Positions 53,284 to 62,121 of a stretch of DNA of 64,000 bases are shown here, piece after piece (within the stretch, counting starts at the first letter, position 1; every line of letters starts with the position of its first letter). The DNA comes from M3007 sp044350425 (lineage in GTDB: Bacteria; Bacteroidota; Bacteroidia; Chitinophagales; Saprospiraceae), in contig JBILHS010000014.1 in NCBI GenBank assembly GCA_044350425.1, forward strand, positions 1 to 64,000. Reading direction: 5' to 3'. Position numbers and translations under genes: made by a program. The notes under the pieces were generated by a model that saw nothing but the letters and a program-made list of their open reading frames with translations, was not told the origin of the DNA and made no database searches.

Positions 53284-54534
53284 TCATTGTTTCAGGATTT
53301 TGTCCCTCCCGACCAGTTGACCCTCCCGCCAAAATTCAAGCACATAAAAACCCTGGTCTAAAAACCCCAGATCCAGGGTTTCCGGCACTTCTTTTAAGGT
53401 CAAAACCGTTTGCCCAAGCTGATTTATGATGCGCAAAAGATCCGGTTTTTTAGGATCGGAATAATAAAATCGCACCGTTTGTGAGAAGGGATTGGGATGC
53501 AATTCAAAGGATGCTTCCAAGCTATCTGCCTCATTTGCACTAACACTTCCCGGCACCCAGGGACTGAAATCAAAACTTCGAACGGACTCCCCTACGATCG
53601 TCACACCATTGAATTTCGTGACCTCATTGGAAATATACCCGGAGCGATTGCCGTCAAACCCAATGCTTTCAACCTGCCCGATCTGAAGCGCTGTACCAAG
53701 TTCTATGCGACGTTTATTGCCTGCGAAAAACTGGTCTGTCCCTGCCGGCCAATCCCAAAGCAACCAGCAAAAAACGGTCGGGATAAAAGGCCGGAGGTCA
53801 TAGCCGACCAGCGCAATGAGTTTCTGGTCGGGCGAAAGCGCAGCCCCGGTGATGAGGCCTTGTGCGTCAAAGGTTTCAAGTTTGTCGGCCACATTGGATG
53901 CCGGATTCACCACATAATGAACGGTGTTGTAATTGCGGCGACTTTTGGTAAACAGCTGAATGCGGCCGTTGTAAAAGATCATAGCTTCACAATCGAAGAC
54001 CGTGCTGTCTTCTGGCTGCGCGGTGTAATTGGTTTGATCCGCATAGGAAAAGGGCAAAAAGGACCACTCAAACTCCTGCACCGTTTCGGAGTTGCTGTTG
54101 CCAATCCAGGAAAGTGGAACGATGTAGATCCCGAGGTTTTGTCGGTCGTTGCTGTTGTTGCCAAAATCGCCGATGTAGAGTTGGGTGCCGTCGCTGGCGA
54201 TATCCTCCCAGTCCTTATTTTTGGCATTTTTGAGGGTAATTTTTTGAAAAACATCCCCTGATTCAGGATCAAGCCTGAAAAATTCTTCGTCGAAACCACT
54301 GTCGCTGTGTCCCCACCACCGGGTGCCTGCTTGGGTAAGTCCGCTGATCTCTTTCAAATCATTGGGCAGGTTGGCTTTAAAGATTGGAGCATAGTTCGTA
54401 ACCGGGTAGAGACAGGAACCGTCGTTGCTCGTTGCTAATGCGTTAAAATTGATAGCCTGCGGATCGGGGCAGCCAGGCTGGGCAAGGACTGGGCTAACCC
54501 AAAGCAGGATAATAAAGCGTGCGATACATTTCAT
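53284..54534 (-). CDS. Secreted propeller-like protein with T9SS sorting domain, 416 aa
   Basis: Signal peptide (1-18, ending VLAQ), then a short cysteine-containing segment (PGCPDPQAINFNALATSNDGSCLY) that is common at the start of Bacteroidota surface proteins, a beta-rich domain (about 45-330) with DFGNNSNDRQNLGIYIV and CEAMIFYNGRIQLFTKSR that looks like a propeller, and a T9SS sorting domain over the last 75 residues (ELHPNPFSQTVRFYY to GRDKILKQ). The enzyme function, if any, is unknown. Transcribed from the minus strand, just right of the insertion sequence. Confidence 0.85.
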   Translation of the reverse strand: MKCIARFIILLWVSPVLAQPGCPDPQAINFNALATSNDGSCLYPVTNYAPIFKANLPNDLKEISGLTQAGTRWWGHSDSGFDEEFFRLDPESGDVFQKITLKNAKNKDWEDIASDGTQLYIGDFGNNSNDRQNLGIYIVPLSWIGNSNSETVQEFEWSFLPFSYADQTNYTAQPEDSTVFDCEAMIFYNGRIQLFTKSRRNYNTVHYVVNPASNVADKLETFDAQGLITGAALSPDQKLIALVGYDLRPFIPTVFCWLLWDWPAGTDQFFAGNKRRIELGTALQIGQVESIGFDGNRSGYISNEVTKFNGVTIVGESVRSFDFSPWVPGSVSANEADSLEASFELHPNPFSQTVRFYYSDPKKPDLLRIINQLGQTVLTLKEVPETLDLGFLDQGFYVLEFWREGQLVGRDKILKQ

Positions 54535-54671
54535 GTGGACGAATTTTGGTCGAAAGGAATGAAATTCGTGTCATCGGGCAAAGCTTTTTACCTTTTTTGC
54601 CTAAAAAGCGGCGACTTAGCCCGACGTTTGCCCTATCGTTTTATCAACAGACTTAAATTCAGGTTTCCAAC

Positions 54672-55997
54672 ATGGCTCGATTGCTTTACCTCGCTTTACT
54701 CGCGCTCGGCTCGCTTGCCTGCACCCGCGCTGAACTGCTTTCCAATACCGCCCCCGAAAACACACCGCCACCCTCGTCGGTGGAATGTGATACCTGCAAC
54801 TACCCCATTGTAATGGTGCATGGTTTTCTTGCCTCCGGCGATACCTGGACAAAATTTCACCAGCTTTTTACCTCCAATGGTTATAAATGGAGATCCCTTT
54901 ACGCCTTCGACTGGAACAGTCTGAACCAGTTGGGCGGCGGCAACACCCAGTTGCTGGACCAGTTCATTGATAAAGTACTGGCGGAAACAGGCGCCACTCA
55001 GGTGCGGCTCATGGGTCATAGTGCCGGGGGCGGGGTTTGCTACACCTACCTTTCCGATGCTTCCCGGGCGGCCAAAGTAGATGGCTACGTCCACATTGGC
55101 GCTTCCGTACAACCTGGTCCGGCGGGTCCCGGCGGCACCGAGGCCACACTCAACCTTTGGAGTCCCGACGACGAGGTCGCGAACAATGGCGACATCACCG
55201 GCGCCACCAACGCCATGATCCCCGGCAAAGACCACTATCAGATCGCCACGAGCAAAGAATCTTTTGCGGCTGTCTGGCAGTTTTTCCACAACAGTCCACC
55301 GGCCAACCCTGACATTACGCCGCAGGGCCCGCTGGTTTGCATTGCAGGGAAAGTGCTTTATTTTGGAGAAAACACCCCGCTGGAAAACGCGAAAGTGGAG
55401 ATCTGGGAGGTAGATCCCGCTACCGGAGCGCGCGTGGGCAATGCCCCGGATTTTACTTTTATGACCAACGCCGAAGGTAAATATGGCCCTGAAAACATCA
55501 AGGCAAACACCACGTTTGAATTTGTGGCCACCCCGCCGAATTCAAGTCAGCGCGTTATCCACTACTTCCGGGAAGGTATTACCCACTTGAATAGCCTGGT
55601 TTATTTGCGCACCATTCCGCCGCCGCCATCGCTTGCGGGACTACTGCTGGCTGGATTGCCGAAGGTGGACAATCAAACCGTCGTGAATGTTTTTACCGCC
55701 AGTCAGGCTGTGATCAATGGGCGTGATATCCTCACGGCTGCCGGTTCAGAATTGTCGACCGCACAATACGCGCCTCCTTCCAAAACAGCCATCACCTATT
55801 TTCTGTACGACGACGGCGACAGTCAGACCGAACTTACCCCTGTGGGCACCTTCGGCGGTTTCCCGTTTTTGAACGGGGTGGACATGTTTTTCCCTACGGT
55901 TGCGCCGGGCAGTATCCCGATCATCATGAACGGACGGACGGTGCAGGTGCGAAACATTAAGTCTTCGGCAGGCGTGGTTGTAGGAGTGTTTGATTAA
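54672..55997 (+). CDS. Secreted lipase-like alpha/beta hydrolase, 441 aa
   Basis: A signal with a possible lipobox (ALGSLACT, Cys17) precedes the hydrolase domain. The oxyanion segment is IVMVHGFLASGDTW and the nucleophile is Ser117 in GHSAGGG, as in triacylglycerol lipases. The acid and histidine are probably in WSPDDEV and GKDHYQIATS (about 165-192). From about residue 215 a carboxypeptidase-regulatory-like beta domain and further beta domains follow (KVEIWEVDPATGARVG). The substrate is likely a lipid or polyester ester bond. It is divergent from the gene at 53284-54534 and precedes the glycosyltransferase by 20 bases. Confidence 0.85.
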   Translation: MARLLYLALLALGSLACTRAELLSNTAPENTPPPSSVECDTCNYPIVMVHGFLASGDTWTKFHQLFTSNGYKWRSLYAFDWNSLNQLGGGNTQLLDQFIDKVLAETGATQVRLMGHSAGGGVCYTYLSDASRAAKVDGYVHIGASVQPGPAGPGGTEATLNLWSPDDEVANNGDITGATNAMIPGKDHYQIATSKESFAAVWQFFHNSPPANPDITPQGPLVCIAGKVLYFGENTPLENAKVEIWEVDPATGARVGNAPDFTFMTNAEGKYGPENIKANTTFEFVATPPNSSQRVIHYFREGITHLNSLVYLRTIPPPPSLAGLLLAGLPKVDNQTVVNVFTASQAVINGRDILTAAGSELSTAQYAPPSKTAITYFLYDDGDSQTELTPVGTFGGFPFLNGVDMFFPTVAPGSIPIIMNGRTVQVRNIKSSAGVVVGVFD

Positions 55998-56017
55998 AAA
56001 CACCAACTTTGCGCCCC

Positions 56018-57997
56018 ATGCGCTTATCCGTCGTCATTGTCAATTACAACGTTCGCCACTTCCTCGAGCAGGCCCTGGGCTCTGTGCGGCGTGCCATGCA
56101 GGGCATTGATGGCGAGGTGTGGGTGGTGGACAACCATTCGGCTGATGACTCCGTACGCATGGTCCGCGAACGATTCCCGGAGGTCCGGCTGATTGCCAAT
56201 ACGGACAATCCGGGTTTTGCCGTGGCGAATAACCAGGCTATACGGCAAAGTACCGGAGAATACGTGTTGTTGCTCAACCCTGACACCCTGGTAGAAGAGG
56301 ATACCTTTCGCAAATGCCTCGATTTCATGGATGCTCACCCCGAAGCAGGCGCTCTGGGCTGCAAACTGCTGGATGGCAGCGGTAAATTTTTACCTGAAAG
56401 CAAACGCGGTTTCCCAACGCCCTGGGTAGCCTTTTGCAAGACTTTTGGCCTTTCCAGCCTCTTTCCAAAAAGCCCGGTCTTTAACCGCTATCACATGGGG
56501 TATCTGCCGGAAAATGAAACCAACGAGGTGGATGTACTGGCGGGTTGTTTCATGTTCATGCGGAAGACCACACTGAACCAATCGGGCCTGCTGGACGAGG
56601 CGTTTTTCATGTATGGGGAGGACATTGACTTGTCGTACCGCATTCAGCTGGCGGGCTATAAAAACTATTATTTCCCCGAAACCAAGATCATCCACTACAA
56701 AGGTGAAAGCACCAAAAAAGGATCGCTCAACTACGTGCGTACCTTTTATCAGGCGATGATCATCTTTGCCCGCAAGCATTTCAGCGGGCGACGGGCGGGG
56801 CTCTTTGTGCTGATGTTACAAGGGGCCATCTGGTTCAGGGCGAGCCTGACGGTACTCCGCAATTTTTTGGGCAAAGCCTGGCTCCCGGCGGTGGATGCAG
56901 CGGCCATATACCTGGGACTGGTGCTGCTCAAGGACTTCTGGGCCAACTATTATTACCACGACCCCCACTGGTTCAAAACCAATGTCCTGTGGTTCAATTT
57001 CCCCCTGTACATCCTGATCTGGCTGGGTACGGTATGGATCAGCGGCGGCTATGACACGCGGTACAATCTGAGTCGTTTGTTGCGTGGTCTGGGACTGGGA
57101 ACTTTGATCTTATCGGCCGTTTATGGCTTGCTGGACCTGGATTACCGGCCTTCGCGGGCACTGGTCTTGATGGGCGCAGGTTGGGCAGTTTTTGCCACGG
57201 TGGGCATTCGATTGGCCATGCATTTCTGGTCCTTTGGAAACTTCCGGTTGGGACGTTCCAAAGTCAAAAACCTGCTTGTGGTCGGCTCCGAAAGTGAGTG
57301 TAATCGGGTGTTGGGGCTTCTGACTCGCGTGGGAGCAGGTGGGAAAAATTTCATCGGGCGCGTAGACCCCAACCCCTCCCCTACAGGGAGGGGGGCCGAT
57401 GCCGTGCTTCCGCCGAGTGCGGCTCCCCTCCCTGTAGGGGAGGGGTTGGGGGGGGGGTTGGCTGAACTGGTGCGCATTTACGCCGCCAACGAGATCATTT
57501 TTTGTTCCAAAGACATTGGTTCACAGGAAATTATGGCCTACATGACCCAAATCGGACCCGCCATCTCCTACAAAATAGTGCCCGAAGAAAGCCTCAGCAT
57601 CATCGGCAGCAGCAGCAAAGACGAACCGGGCGAATTGTACACCATTGACATCCGCTACAACATTGCCCAGCCGGGACATCGACGGGATAAACGCCTGATC
57701 GACCTGTGTATTTGTCTTGCACTCCTGGTCACACTTCCCGTGTGGCTGATCTTTTCCAGCAAAAGAGCCCAGCTCCTGAAAAACTGGCTGCCTGTATTAC
57801 TGGGCCAAAAAACATGGGTCGGCTACGCTTCAAACGCCCAAAACAGCACCTTGCCATGCCTGCGTCCGGGTGTTTTTTCCCCGGTAGATGCCCTTCATGA
57901 TCTTGAAGTCAACGAAGAGACTGCCGCCCGGCTCAATTTCTTCTTTGCCAAAGACTGGGAAGTGGAGCGCGATCTGACCGTTTTTGTCAAATCCTGA
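56018..57997 (+). CDS. GT2 glycosyltransferase fused to sugar-transferase-like region, 659 aa
   Basis: The ATG at 56018 starts MRLSVVIVNYNV, the GT2 beginning. Residues 1-250 form the glycosyltransferase, with the metal site LNPDTLVEED (DxD-like) and the acceptor-side GEDIDLSYR. Then come about five hydrophobic helices (255-420), a Rossmann domain (about 420-545, NLLVVGSESECNRVL) and a region starting RRDKRLIDLCICLALLVTLPVW that resembles the entry of polyprenyl-phosphate sugar transferases but stops short of their catalytic part. A palindromic insert (57367-57451) adds about 28 residues in frame to the Rossmann domain. A role in surface polysaccharide synthesis is likely; ugd nearby fits. 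Confidence 0.82.
   Translation: MRLSVVIVNYNVRHFLEQALGSVRRAMQGIDGEVWVVDNHSADDSVRMVRERFPEVRLIANTDNPGFAVANNQAIRQSTGEYVLLLNPDTLVEEDTFRKCLDFMDAHPEAGALGCKLLDGSGKFLPESKRGFPTPWVAFCKTFGLSSLFPKSPVFNRYHMGYLPENETNEVDVLAGCFMFMRKTTLNQSGLLDEAFFMYGEDIDLSYRIQLAGYKNYYFPETKIIHYKGESTKKGSLNYVRTFYQAMIIFARKHFSGRRAGLFVLMLQGAIWFRASLTVLRNFLGKAWLPAVDAAAIYLGLVLLKDFWANYYYHDPHWFKTNVLWFNFPLYILIWLGTVWISGGYDTRYNLSRLLRGLGLGTLILSAVYGLLDLDYRPSRALVLMGAGWAVFATVGIRLAMHFWSFGNFRLGRSKVKNLLVVGSESECNRVLGLLTRVGAGGKNFIGRVDPNPSPTGRGADAVLPPSAAPLPVGEGLGGGLAELVRIYAANEIIFCSKDIGSQEIMAYMTQIGPAISYKIVPEESLSIIGSSSKDEPGELYTIDIRYNIAQPGHRRDKRLIDLCICLALLVTLPVWLIFSSKRAQLLKNWLPVLLGQKTWVGYASNAQNSTLPCLRPGVFSPVDALHDLEVNEETAARLNFFFAKDWEVERDLTVFVKS
57367..57451. 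repeat. Palindromic repeat inserted inside the glycosyltransferase gene
   Basis: Arms 57367-57398 and 57420-57451 (core CCCCTCCCCTACAGGGAGG) are 32 bases with one mismatch around a 21-base loop. The frame stays open and encodes a Pro/Gly-rich peptide (NPSPTGRG, then LPVGEGLGGG). The run of G after 57451 is up to nine bases long. Confidence 0.85.
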
Positions 57998-58004
57998 ATT
58001 TTTA

Positions 58005-58104
58005 GTAACTGGTTAGGTTGGAACAAGGATGACACGGATTGGACACGGATTTCTGAATGAATGCAAAAATCGATGCAAATCCGTGTTCCAACCTAACCAG
58101 TTAC
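58005..58104. repeat. Hairpin after the glycosyltransferase gene
   Basis: Perfect 21-base arms GTAACTGGTTAGGTTGGAACA (58005-58025) and its complement (58084-58104) start 7 bases after the stop. Inside, ACACGGATT occurs twice and pairs with AATCCGTGT. It probably acts as terminator before the next plus-strand gene. Confidence 0.8.
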
Positions 58105-58130
58105 CTTTTACCATTAAATGGATCCATACC

Positions 58131-59030
58131 ATGAAAAGACTACTGCTCCTCCTCCCCTTTTTATGCCCCTTAATGCTGGCGGCACAGGTTGAATTTGCTC
58201 CGCTGGGCGCTACCTGGTATTTTGAAGACAACTCGCCCCCATTGCCGTGGAAACTGGCTTATATAAAAGTTGAAGTCACCGGTATTGATACCATTCAGGG
58301 CAGGGCCTGCAAGAGGATTGAAAGCAAACATATTCTCGGTGGCAGTGACTGGGGTTGCTCCTTTTATGCTCCCTTGCTTCATACTTTTCAGAAAAATGGA
58401 CTAGTGTATGCTAATCATGATGGCGATTTCCACCTGCTTTATGATTTTGATGCCCTTGCCGGCGAAAGTTGGGTGATCCCAAACCCACCCATCGCATGGG
58501 GCGACTCACTCGTGGTGGTGGTAGATTCCGTTTCTTTTGTCACGGTAAATGGGAATGTTTTGAAAGTGCAGCATGTTTCAAACCCCGGATTAGGACCGGG
58601 TGAACTGCTGCAATGGGGCTCAGAGATCATTGAAGGCATCGGAAACACAGGGTATATCACGCCTCAATACCCTACCTGTGACCCCTGGATCTATGGCCTG
58701 CGTTGTTATGAAGACGACAGCCTCGACCTCCATTTTGTGACCTTTCCCTGTGATTCGACTAAATCCTATGTAGCCACCCAAGCGCCTGTTTTGCGTGGTG
58801 GGTTCTTCACGCCCAATCCAGTAACAGGCAATACCGTTGTTTTGTCTGAGGAAATAGATGCCGACCGAGTCGTGCTCCAAAATACCCTGGGAGCCCCTGC
58901 AAAAACCTTTTTACTCAGTCAGGGCCATACGCTGGAAATAGAAAACATCGAACCAGGCGTTTATTTCGCCACCCTCTTCCTGGACGCCCGCCTGGTGGGG
59001 ACCGATAAACTGGTGGTCCTCCGAAGGTGA
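58131..59030 (+). CDS. Secreted hypothetical protein with T9SS sorting domain, 299 aa
   Basis: The ATG at 58131 begins a signal peptide (MKRLLLLLPFLCPLMLAAQ); a longer frame from 58029 passes through the hairpin and is rejected. The mature part is beta-rich with four cysteines (GSDWGCSFY, YPTCDPWIYGLRC, FPCDST) that suggest disulfides. The last 75 residues (GGFFTPNPVTGNTVVL to DKLVVLRR) fit a type IX sorting domain. No catalytic motif is recognised. Extracellular or surface-attached. Confidence 0.8.
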   Translation: MKRLLLLLPFLCPLMLAAQVEFAPLGATWYFEDNSPPLPWKLAYIKVEVTGIDTIQGRACKRIESKHILGGSDWGCSFYAPLLHTFQKNGLVYANHDGDFHLLYDFDALAGESWVIPNPPIAWGDSLVVVVDSVSFVTVNGNVLKVQHVSNPGLGPGELLQWGSEIIEGIGNTGYITPQYPTCDPWIYGLRCYEDDSLDLHFVTFPCDSTKSYVATQAPVLRGGFFTPNPVTGNTVVLSEEIDADRVVLQNTLGAPAKTFLLSQGHTLEIENIEPGVYFATLFLDARLVGTDKLVVLRR

Positions 59031-59041
59031 CCAGCTGGCAT

Positions 59042-59074
59042 AAAAAAAGCCGTCCGACCTTTCGTCGAACGGCT
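59042..59074 (-). terminator. Rho-independent terminator read on the minus strand
   Basis: AGCCGTCCGAC (59048-59058) and GTCGAACGGCT (59064-59074) form an 11-base stem with one wobble and a 5-base loop. On the minus strand a run of seven T follows. It lies 12 bases after the plus-strand stop and downstream of the minus-strand gene at 59359, so it can stop transcription coming from the right. The gap 59031-59358 holds this and the next repeat only. Confidence 0.8.
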
Positions 59075-59271
59075 CAAAACCAAATGAAAACAATCTTCCT
59101 ACCGTAAAAACGCTTTCGCCCCCTCCGTTGAGGGAGAGGTTGGTTTTTTGTGGATTCCAAATTTATGCTTGACTTATGGTTGTAAGCGCTGGCAATGCTC
59201 TACCACGAGCTTCTGATCAGAATACTATCCATTACAGGTATGGAAAAATGTATTCAAAAAACAGGCACATA

Positions 59272-59400
59272 GCAATTGCCAGACTACTGGACATTTTGAC
59301 AATAGACGTTGGACTTGCACTCTAAAAAATTGAAAACCATGCACTTACATAATCGTGTCTAGTATCCAACGTCAAAATGTCCAGTAGTCTGAGCAATTGC
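59272..59400. repeat. Inverted repeat reaching into the minus-strand gene; dispersed repeat copy A
   Basis: Arms 59272-59300 and 59371-59400 match except a one-base gap. Between them is the dispersed repeat (CTAAAAAATTGAAAACCATG) also found at 51850. The right arm lies inside the coding region of the minus-strand gene and supplies its last ten codons. Confidence 0.8.
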
Positions 59401-59760
59401 CCAAATTAATGACCCCAAAATGGCCGTTAATAGCACGCTCCTAGTTCTGATCATTAAAAACGGCAAATGCAATAAAAAAACAATTGGAATGGCCCAGACG
59501 CCTATGCTTCCCTTTATCAATTCAAAAACGGTGTCTGATGCTGTTTCCAATCCCGTTTTAGCGCTTTTCTCTAGTAGGCGGTTTGCTATAAACCCATCGT
59601 AACCAATGACAATAGGGAAAAACCATATCGGCGTCCAAGAGATCAGTTGACCCTCGGAAAGATGCTTAAAGTTTAACATATAAATATAGAAAGCTAGGGC
59701 TAAGCCAAGTAGTATAAATGCCCTGAATAGGTTGGCGTTGCGGGTGTAGTTATTTTGCAT
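59359..59760 (-). CDS. Small membrane protein, 133 aa, with repeat-derived C-terminus
   Basis: The ATG at 59760 is chosen since the more upstream frame (59847) overlaps the CoA-binding gene. Three or four hydrophobic segments are seen (about 14-34, 45-65, 85-105, 112-126). No family is recognised. The final residues QTTGHFDVGY are encoded by one arm of the inverted repeat 59272-59400, so the original C-terminus was probably changed. The gene follows the CoA-binding protein by about 50 bases on the same strand. Confidence 0.6.
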   Translation of the reverse strand: MQNNYTRNANLFRAFILLGLALAFYIYMLNFKHLSEGQLISWTPIWFFPIVIGYDGFIANRLLEKSAKTGLETASDTVFELIKGSIGVWAIPIVFLLHLPFLMIRTRSVLLTAILGSLIWAIAQTTGHFDVGY

Positions 59761-59810
59761 GGTAGATATGTTTAAGAAATCAGCTCCTAAACTCTCCGGA
59801 TCTCCCCCCC

Positions 59811-60170
59811 TCAATACCCCCCAATAGAAAGCATCACCAAAGTACAACCCTCCACCGTTTCAATCCCGCGCTCCTGCGCAAGCCGCATCAATTCAGGATT
59901 TTCGGTGCCCGGATTGAAGATGATCCGTTTGGGCTGTAGGGAGAAAATGTAGTCGTAATATTCCGGTTGGCGGGCCGGGCCAATGTAAAGCGTTACAGTA
60001 TCTATACCTTCCACAGGAGGCATTCCTTCCAGGATCTCCAGATCTCCGATCAGGCCGGTACGGATACCCACCGGCACCGCTTCATGGCCGTATTGGGTGA
60101 GGCGCCTGGTGGCGAGGTAAGCGTAGCGTTCAGGATTTGGTGTGGCGCCGAGGACGAGTGTCTTTTTCAT
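59811..60170 (-). CDS. CoA-binding (YccU-like) protein, 119 aa
   Basis: A single Rossmann-like CoA_binding_2 domain. The start MKKTLVLGATPNPERYAYLATRRL and the later IGPARQPEYYDYI and FNPGTENPEL loops follow the YccU family, which binds CoA. Length 119 residues is close to the usual 135. Cytoplasmic. It diverges from dcd. Biochemical role of the family is not firmly established. Confidence 0.9.
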   Translation of the reverse strand: MKKTLVLGATPNPERYAYLATRRLTQYGHEAVPVGIRTGLIGDLEILEGMPPVEGIDTVTLYIGPARQPEYYDYIFSLQPKRIIFNPGTENPELMRLAQERGIETVEGCTLVMLSIGGY

Positions 60171-60193
60171 ATTTAGAAAAGAGAAACACCTGT

Positions 60194-60228
60194 TTTGACA
60201 AAAAGTTAGGCGGCTTGAGATACTTTTG
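60194..60228 (+). promoter_or_regulatory. Promoter of dcd
   Basis: TTTG (60194-60197) and TACTTTTG (60221-60228) match the -33 and -7 elements of Bacteroidota promoters with starts 27 bases apart. The dcd ATG follows 23 bases after the -7 element. Confidence 0.6.
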
Positions 60229-60251
60229 CGGGCTTTTTAGCAGGAATTACT

Positions 60252-60785
60252 ATGATACTAACCGATAAAAAGATCCTCGAGGCCATCGAAAGCCGTCAGA
60301 TCGTGATTGAACCTTTTCGCCCCGAGTGCCTGGGCACCAACTCTTACGACGTGCATTTGGGCCGTTACTTCGCTGTATATCAGGATCATGCGCTGGATGC
60401 TAAGCGCCACAATAAGATCAATACGTTTGAAATTCCTGAAGAAGGTTACGTGCTGCAACCCGGCACCCTCTACCTGGGCGTGACGGAGGAATATACAGAA
60501 ACCCACAATTCTGTGCCTTTCCTTGAAGGCAAGAGCAGCATCGGAAGACTGGGCATTGACATTCACGCCACGGCCGGAAAAGGCGACGTGGGCTTTTGCA
60601 ACCACTGGACCCTGGAAATTTCCTGTGTCATGCCGGTGCGTGTGTACGCGGGCATGCCCATCGGACAACTCATCTACTTCCTGGTGGATGGCGACATTGC
60701 CAACTATTACAACAAGAAGCAGAACGCTAAGTACAATGAAAAGACGGATAAGCCGGTGGAGAGTATGATGTGGCGGAATTTTTAA
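60252..60785 (+). CDS. dcd: dCTP deaminase
   Basis: Converts dCTP to dUTP on the way to thymidylate. The 177-residue length fits a monofunctional trimeric deaminase. Family motifs are SYDVHLGRYF, PFLEGKSSIGRLG (phosphate binding), HATAGKGDVGF and the catalytic glutamate in TLEISCVMPVRVYAGMPIGQLIYF. No sign of the bifunctional dUTPase variant can be established from this alone. Promoter elements lie directly upstream. Confidence 0.96.
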   Translation: MILTDKKILEAIESRQIVIEPFRPECLGTNSYDVHLGRYFAVYQDHALDAKRHNKINTFEIPEEGYVLQPGTLYLGVTEEYTETHNSVPFLEGKSSIGRLGIDIHATAGKGDVGFCNHWTLEISCVMPVRVYAGMPIGQLIYFLVDGDIANYYNKKQNAKYNEKTDKPVESMMWRNF

Positions 60786-60794
60786 CTTGAAGCC

Positions 60795-61937
60795 CTACTT
60801 TTTCACCACCACAAATTCCACCCGCCGATTCTGTGCCCGACCCTCCTCCGTCTCATTCGAAGCAATCGGCTTGGCCTCCCCTTCCCCATGCGAGCGCAGC
60901 CGATTTTTGCTGATCTTATTTTCCAGTAAAAAATGGAGCACGGATTCCGCCCGCCTGCGGGAAAGATCCAGGTTGTAGGCATTCTCGCCCAGTGCATCCG
61001 TGTGTCCCATGATCTCGATGACCAGTTTAGGATGGTCGCGCATGATCTTCAGTAGTTTATTCAATTCCACAAAGGAGCGTGGCATCAGTTCGTCTTTGTC
61101 AAATTCGAAATAAATGTTCTTGAGCTGAATGATTTTCCCGGGTTCTAAGGTCTGTTTCGACAGGTCGTCGGGCTTGACAGGTACCGGTTTGAACGGCGGG
61201 ATCTTTTTCACCAGTACATCATCCAGGTAATAATAGGCGTAATTGAAACAATCCTCCCTGGGTGCTACGGAAAGCGTGTTGAAGTCGTCCTTGAAATTGC
61301 CAATGACCACATACTCCGCTTCATACTTTGCCACAAACTGTCCACTCACCTTTACCCACTTGCCATTGGGCGCCGGCACAATGTCTTTCGCGATCACCTG
61401 CGCTTCCCGGACCAGCAGCTCATCGGTCAGACGTTTGATCTCGCTGATACTGAAATAGGCCCCTAAATTATTGATCTGCAGGGATTTTTCCAGATGACTC
61501 ACCCAAAATTCAACATAATATGCCTGGCCGATCACGAGGGGCTCCGCCAATTGGATCTCCACGAACTCCCGACAATGCGGCTTTCCGTTGGTACAACCAA
61601 AAAGGGTTAGTCCTGCCATGTGCTTACCGGTACGCGGCTTTTGTTTGCCAAAGCCTTTTTCTGCCCAATCCATCGGCACGTGCACTTCCGGCCCGTATAT
61701 ATCCGGACTGGCGGTAGTGGCGCTGAACCAGTATTTCACCACTTCTCCAAAGAAGGCACCCTTATAAGACCAGCCAATGGGGGCATTGGAAAAACGCTCG
61801 AAACCTGGATTCGGCACAAGGTTGGATACTGATTTTTGAGCATTCAGGCTATAAATCGTCAGGAAAAAAATAGCCACCTGGGCTGCGTGTTTACTAACCT
61901 GCAAGGGGAAAACTGAACTGTTCGAGGGTATATGCAT
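60795..61937 (-). CDS. OmpA-family outer-membrane protein, 380 aa
   Basis: A signal-like hydrophobic stretch (about residues 12-33, ending SLNAQ) leads into a beta-sandwich domain (about 40-240, PNPGFERFSNAPIGW, of a carbohydrate-binding type) and an OmpA C-terminal peptidoglycan-binding domain (about 265-380: YFEFDKDELMPRS, GHTDALGENAYNLDLSRRRAESV, EGRAQNRRVEFVVV). The ATG at 61937 is chosen; one more ATG seven codons upstream is possible. Anchors the outer membrane to the cell wall. It converges with dcd with a gap of 9 bases. Confidence 0.9.
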   Translation of the reverse strand: MHIPSNSSVFPLQVSKHAAQVAIFFLTIYSLNAQKSVSNLVPNPGFERFSNAPIGWSYKGAFFGEVVKYWFSATTASPDIYGPEVHVPMDWAEKGFGKQKPRTGKHMAGLTLFGCTNGKPHCREFVEIQLAEPLVIGQAYYVEFWVSHLEKSLQINNLGAYFSISEIKRLTDELLVREAQVIAKDIVPAPNGKWVKVSGQFVAKYEAEYVVIGNFKDDFNTLSVAPREDCFNYAYYYLDDVLVKKIPPFKPVPVKPDDLSKQTLEPGKIIQLKNIYFEFDKDELMPRSFVELNKLLKIMRDHPKLVIEIMGHTDALGENAYNLDLSRRRAESVLHFLLENKISKNRLRSHGEGEAKPIASNETEEGRAQNRRVEFVVVKK

Positions 61938-62058
61938 ATCAAATCTGGCTTCGTCCAAAAGTAGGGTGTTTCAACAGAACCATATTTTAAAAAACGCGTA
62001 TTTGTTGCAGATGGTTTAAAATTAGTATGTTACAACCCTGCTTTCGCTGCACGCTTCC

Positions 62059-62066
62059 TACCTTTG
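62059..62066 (+). promoter_or_regulatory. Candidate -7 element of ugd
   Basis: TACCTTTG fits TAnnTTTG and lies 55 bases before the ugd ATG. No clear -33 element is seen. Confidence 0.45.
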
Positions 62067-62121
62067 TAGCTCATTTTCCCGGAACAGCGTTCAGGGATAC
62101 CATTCACACTCGACTCCATAC

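Noticed and set aside
57706..57900. Separate small gene at the end of the glycosyltransferase
   Set aside because: It is in another frame of the longer open gene and has no motif; the fusion frame is continuous to 57997.
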